Shown here one piece after another: positions 6,244 to 7,780 of a DNA stretch of 7,780 nucleotides; position 1 is the stretch's first letter, and each line of letters begins with the position of its first letter. Under the pieces are notes generated by a model. The model was not told the origin of the DNA, did not search any database, and saw only the letters and a list, made by a program, of their open reading frames with translations. The position numbers and the translations under genes were made by a program. Source of the stretch: an uncultured Intestinimonas sp. (GTDB lineage: Bacteria > Bacillota_A > Clostridia > Oscillospirales > Oscillospiraceae); the NCBI GenBank assembly GCA_958435885.1, contig CAUBHZ010000068.1:1-7780 (forward strand). The letters run 5' to 3'.

Positions 6244-6514
6244 CCTGCTCCTCCCCCGTCTTCATCTGGCCCTCCAGAGCCTCATAGACCTCCGGCGGCA
6301 GAGCCGCCGAAAAGGCCCGCTCCAGAGCCTTGGACTTCCGGGCCTTCTTCAGGCACTCCGGGTCGGGGCACACATAGGCGCCCCGACCGGGCTTCTTTCC
6401 TTTGAAATCCAGGGAGACCTCCCCCTCGGGGGAGCGCACCACCCGGATGAGCTGACGCTTTTCCTTCATCTCCCGGCAGCCCACACACTGCCGCATGGGG
6501 ATCTTCTTCGGCAT
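6236..6514 (-). CDS. rnpM: RNase P modulator RnpM (YlxR family)
   Basis: A small basic RNA-binding protein; the YlxR family has been reported to bind RNase P RNA and modulate its activity. The 92 residues include the family signature MRQCVGCREMKEKRQLIR (7-24, Cys10 and Cys13), the strand VSLDF (33-37), GRGAYVC (43-49, Cys49), Cys54 and the helix CLKKARKSKALERAF. The ATG at 6514 has a G-rich AAAGGGGGG about 9 bases upstream. It overlaps ylxQ by 8 bases and follows the small acidic ORF by 15 bases. Position after nusA and before ylxQ is conserved in Firmicutes. Confidence 0.93.
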   Translation of the reverse strand: MPKKIPMRQCVGCREMKEKRQLIRVVRSPEGEVSLDFKGKKPGRGAYVCPDPECLKKARKSKALERAFSAALPPEVYEALEGQMKTGEEQDG

Positions 6515-6529
6515 GTCACACGCCCCCCT

Positions 6530-6685
6530 TTACCAAATGCCGTTCTCGTCTCCGGCCTCCCGGCCGGAGCCCTCCTCTGTCCAGATACCGAAGGTGAGGT
6601 CCTCCTCCTCCGGCTCTGTCCCGTCGGAGTCCGGACGCCGGACGGCGTCGGGTCCAAAGAACCAGTCCCATTTCTCCCAGTTCAT
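6530..6685 (-). CDS. Small acidic tryptophan-rich hypothetical protein (51 aa)
   Basis: I do not recognise this gene. It runs from ATG at 6685 to TAA at 6530-6532 and encodes 51 residues beginning MNWEKWDWFFGPD and ending DENGIW. It has 5 tryptophans and 15 acidic against 4 basic residues, including EPEEED at 24-29. There is no signal peptide or membrane segment. A GGGAGG site lies about 9 bases before the ATG, the third codon positions are almost all G or C as in the neighbours, and the stop lies 15 bases before rnpM. It fills what would otherwise be a 204-base gap in a tightly packed operon. A competing 68-residue frame in the same stretch starts in an ATGA overlap with the nusA stop, but its Arg/Gly-rich product looks like a shadow. 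It could also be leader sequence translated by chance. Confidence 0.6.
   Translation of the reverse strand: MNWEKWDWFFGPDAVRRPDSDGTEPEEEDLTFGIWTEEGSGREAGDENGIW
6550..6569 (-). other. GNRA-loop hairpin upstream of rnpM
   Basis: On the minus strand CTCCGGCC pairs with GGCCGGAG around the tetraloop GGGA, a GNRA sequence closed by a C-G pair. The 8-bp stem is perfect and lies inside the last third of the 51-residue frame, 36 bases before the rnpM start codon. No U-run follows. It may slow ribosomes or stabilise or process the mRNA between nusA and rnpM; alternatively it is a by-product of GC-rich coding. Confidence 0.4.
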
Positions 6686-6718
6686 GTCCCTGCGCCTCCC
6701 GACGCTCTCCTGTGAGGG

Positions 6719-7780
6719 TCACTCCTCGATATCCACGCTCTCCTCGGGCTCCTCCTCGATCTCCACCTCGGCATCCTCCGCCGTGGGCAGCTCGCCCGGG
6801 TCGGACTCCGGCTTGATGTCGATCTTGTAGCCCGTCAGCTTGGCCGCCAGACGCGCGTTCTGGCCCTCCTTGCCGATGGCCAGGGAGAGCTGATCGTCGG
6901 GCACCAGTACCCGGCAGCTCTTGCCGTCGGGCAGCAGGTCCACGCTGACCACGTCGGCGGGAGAGAGGGCCGCCGCCACGTAGGCGGTGGGGTCCTCGCT
7001 GTACTTGATGATGTCCACCTTTTCGCCGTGGAGCTCCTCCACGATGTTGTTGACCCGCTGGCCGCCGGGGCCCACGCAGGCGCCGATGGGGTCCACGTTC
7101 TCGTCGGCGGACCAGACGGCGATCTTGGTGCGGCTGCCCGCCTCGCGGGCGATGGACTTGACCTCCACGGTACCGTCGTAGATCTCGGGGATCTCCAGCT
7201 CGAAGAGGCGTTTGACCAGGCCGGGGTGGGTGCGGGAGATGAGGACCTGGGGCCCTCTGGTGGAGCGGCGGACCTCCACCACGTAGACCTTCAGCCGGTC
7301 GCCCTCGTGGATCTCCTCCCCGCGGACCTGCTCACCGGGGGCCAGGAAGGCCTCGGTGTACTCGCTGCTGGAGCTGATGCGCAGGTTGGCGGCGCCGCTG
7401 CGGGGGTCGATGCGGGTGACGATGCCGGTGAGGATCTCGTGCTCCTTGGAGCTGAACTCGTCATAGATCATGCCCCGCTCGGCCTCCCGGATGCCCTGGA
7501 TGATGACCTGACGGGCGGTCTGGGCGGCGATGCGGCCAAAGTTCTTGGGCTTGACCTCGATGCGGACCACGTCCCCCAGCTCGGCGTGGGGAATGGCCCG
7601 GCGGGCCTCCTCCAGGGACATCTCGGTGGCCGGGTTGTCCACGGTCTCCACGATGTCCTTGAGGATGAACATGCGCACCTCGCCGGTGGCCGGGTTGGCC
7701 TTGACCTCGATGTTGTCCCCGGCGCCCTCGTGGTCCCGCTTGTAGGCGGAGGCCAGGGCCTGGGTGATCTTCTCCATCAT
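6719..7780 (-). CDS. nusA: Transcription termination/antitermination factor NusA, 5' end outside window
   Basis: NusA binds RNA polymerase and nascent RNA and controls pausing, termination and antitermination. 353 residues are visible. The two Met codons at the window edge are internal: the family normally has about 20 more residues before the helix EKITQALASAYKRDH, so the true start is not in the window. Domains in visible numbering are the N-terminal polymerase-binding domain (to about 112), S1 (about 114-182), KH1 (about 185-275, with GPGGQR 237-242) and KH2 (about 276-330, with AIGKEGQNAR 301-310). A short acidic tail (331-353) rich in E follows. The length fits the Firmicute form without the extra C-terminal acidic repeats of E. 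coli. It is the first gene seen of the operon and ends 33 bases before the small acidic ORF. Confidence 0.96.
   Translation of the reverse strand: MMEKITQALASAYKRDHEGAGDNIEVKANPATGEVRMFILKDIVETVDNPATEMSLEEARRAIPHAELGDVVRIEVKPKNFGRIAAQTARQVIIQGIREAERGMIYDEFSSKEHEILTGIVTRIDPRSGAANLRISSSSEYTEAFLAPGEQVRGEEIHEGDRLKVYVVEVRRSTRGPQVLISRTHPGLVKRLFELEIPEIYDGTVEVKSIAREAGSRTKIAVWSADENVDPIGACVGPGGQRVNNIVEELHGEKVDIIKYSEDPTAYVAAALSPADVVSVDLLPDGKSCRVLVPDDQLSLAIGKEGQNARLAAKLTGYKIDIKPESDPGELPTAEDAEVEIEEEPEESVDIEE

Noticed and set aside
6516..6722. 68-codon minus frame starting in an ATGA overlap with the nusA stop
   Set aside because: The ATGA overlap is attractive, but the product is R/G-rich like other out-of-frame readings here. 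The 51-residue frame in the same stretch has a better ribosome-binding site and more gene-like codon third positions.
7775..7780. Tandem Met codons at the window edge as the nusA start
   Set aside because: NusA proteins have about 20 residues before this helix, so these are internal codons and the gene continues outside the window.

Overview
The window carries one long minus-strand operon, read from high to low coordinates: nusA (5' end outside the window) - a 51-residue acidic small ORF - rnpM/ylxR - ylxQ (L7Ae-like) - infB - rbfA - nrnA - truB - ribF (3' end outside the window). This is the classic nusA-infB transcription/translation operon. High GC, an A/P/Q/G-rich IF2 linker, and the rnpM-ylxQ pair together with nrnA between rbfA and truB point to a high-GC clostridial Firmicute. 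An Oscillospiraceae-type gut anaerobe (Flavonifractor/Oscillibacter-like) is my inference from the style of the sequence, not something I could verify. No gene is encoded on the plus strand; the very long plus-strand open frames are antisense shadows of GC-rich codons.

Layout: 6719-7780 nusA (S1-KH-KH). 6515-6718 is a 204-base interval that holds a likely unannotated small gene (6530-6685) containing a strong GNRA-loop hairpin. 6236-6514 rnpM and 5707-6243 ylxQ overlap by 8 bases; ylxQ has a long basic tail. 5574-5706 is the infB leader with a 16-bp hairpin. 3186-5573 infB starts at TTG. 3093-3185 is a spacer with a 10-bp stem. Then come rbfA, nrnA, truB and ribF (TTG start) with short gaps.

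The odd spot is 1525-1798. The first 21 codons of truB occur twice: once directly after nrnA (1736-1798) and again as the start of intact truB (1525-1587). Between them lie 148 bases containing four consecutive hairpins. The upstream copy stays open through the hairpin block as a 72-codon frame and ends in the truB start with the same 8-base ATGCCTAA overlap that nrnA makes with the upstream copy, so translational coupling appears preserved across the insertion. The two copies differ at 8 of 63 bases with only one amino-acid change, which fits recombination with a diverged truB allele or an old insertion better than a fresh duplication.

Functionally the genes support transcription elongation/termination (NusA), RNase P modulation (RnpM), translation initiation (IF2), 30S maturation (RbfA), nano-RNA and pAp turnover (NrnA), tRNA pseudouridine-55 formation (TruB) and FMN/FAD synthesis (RibF). 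No CRISPR, tRNA, rRNA or transposase gene was seen.
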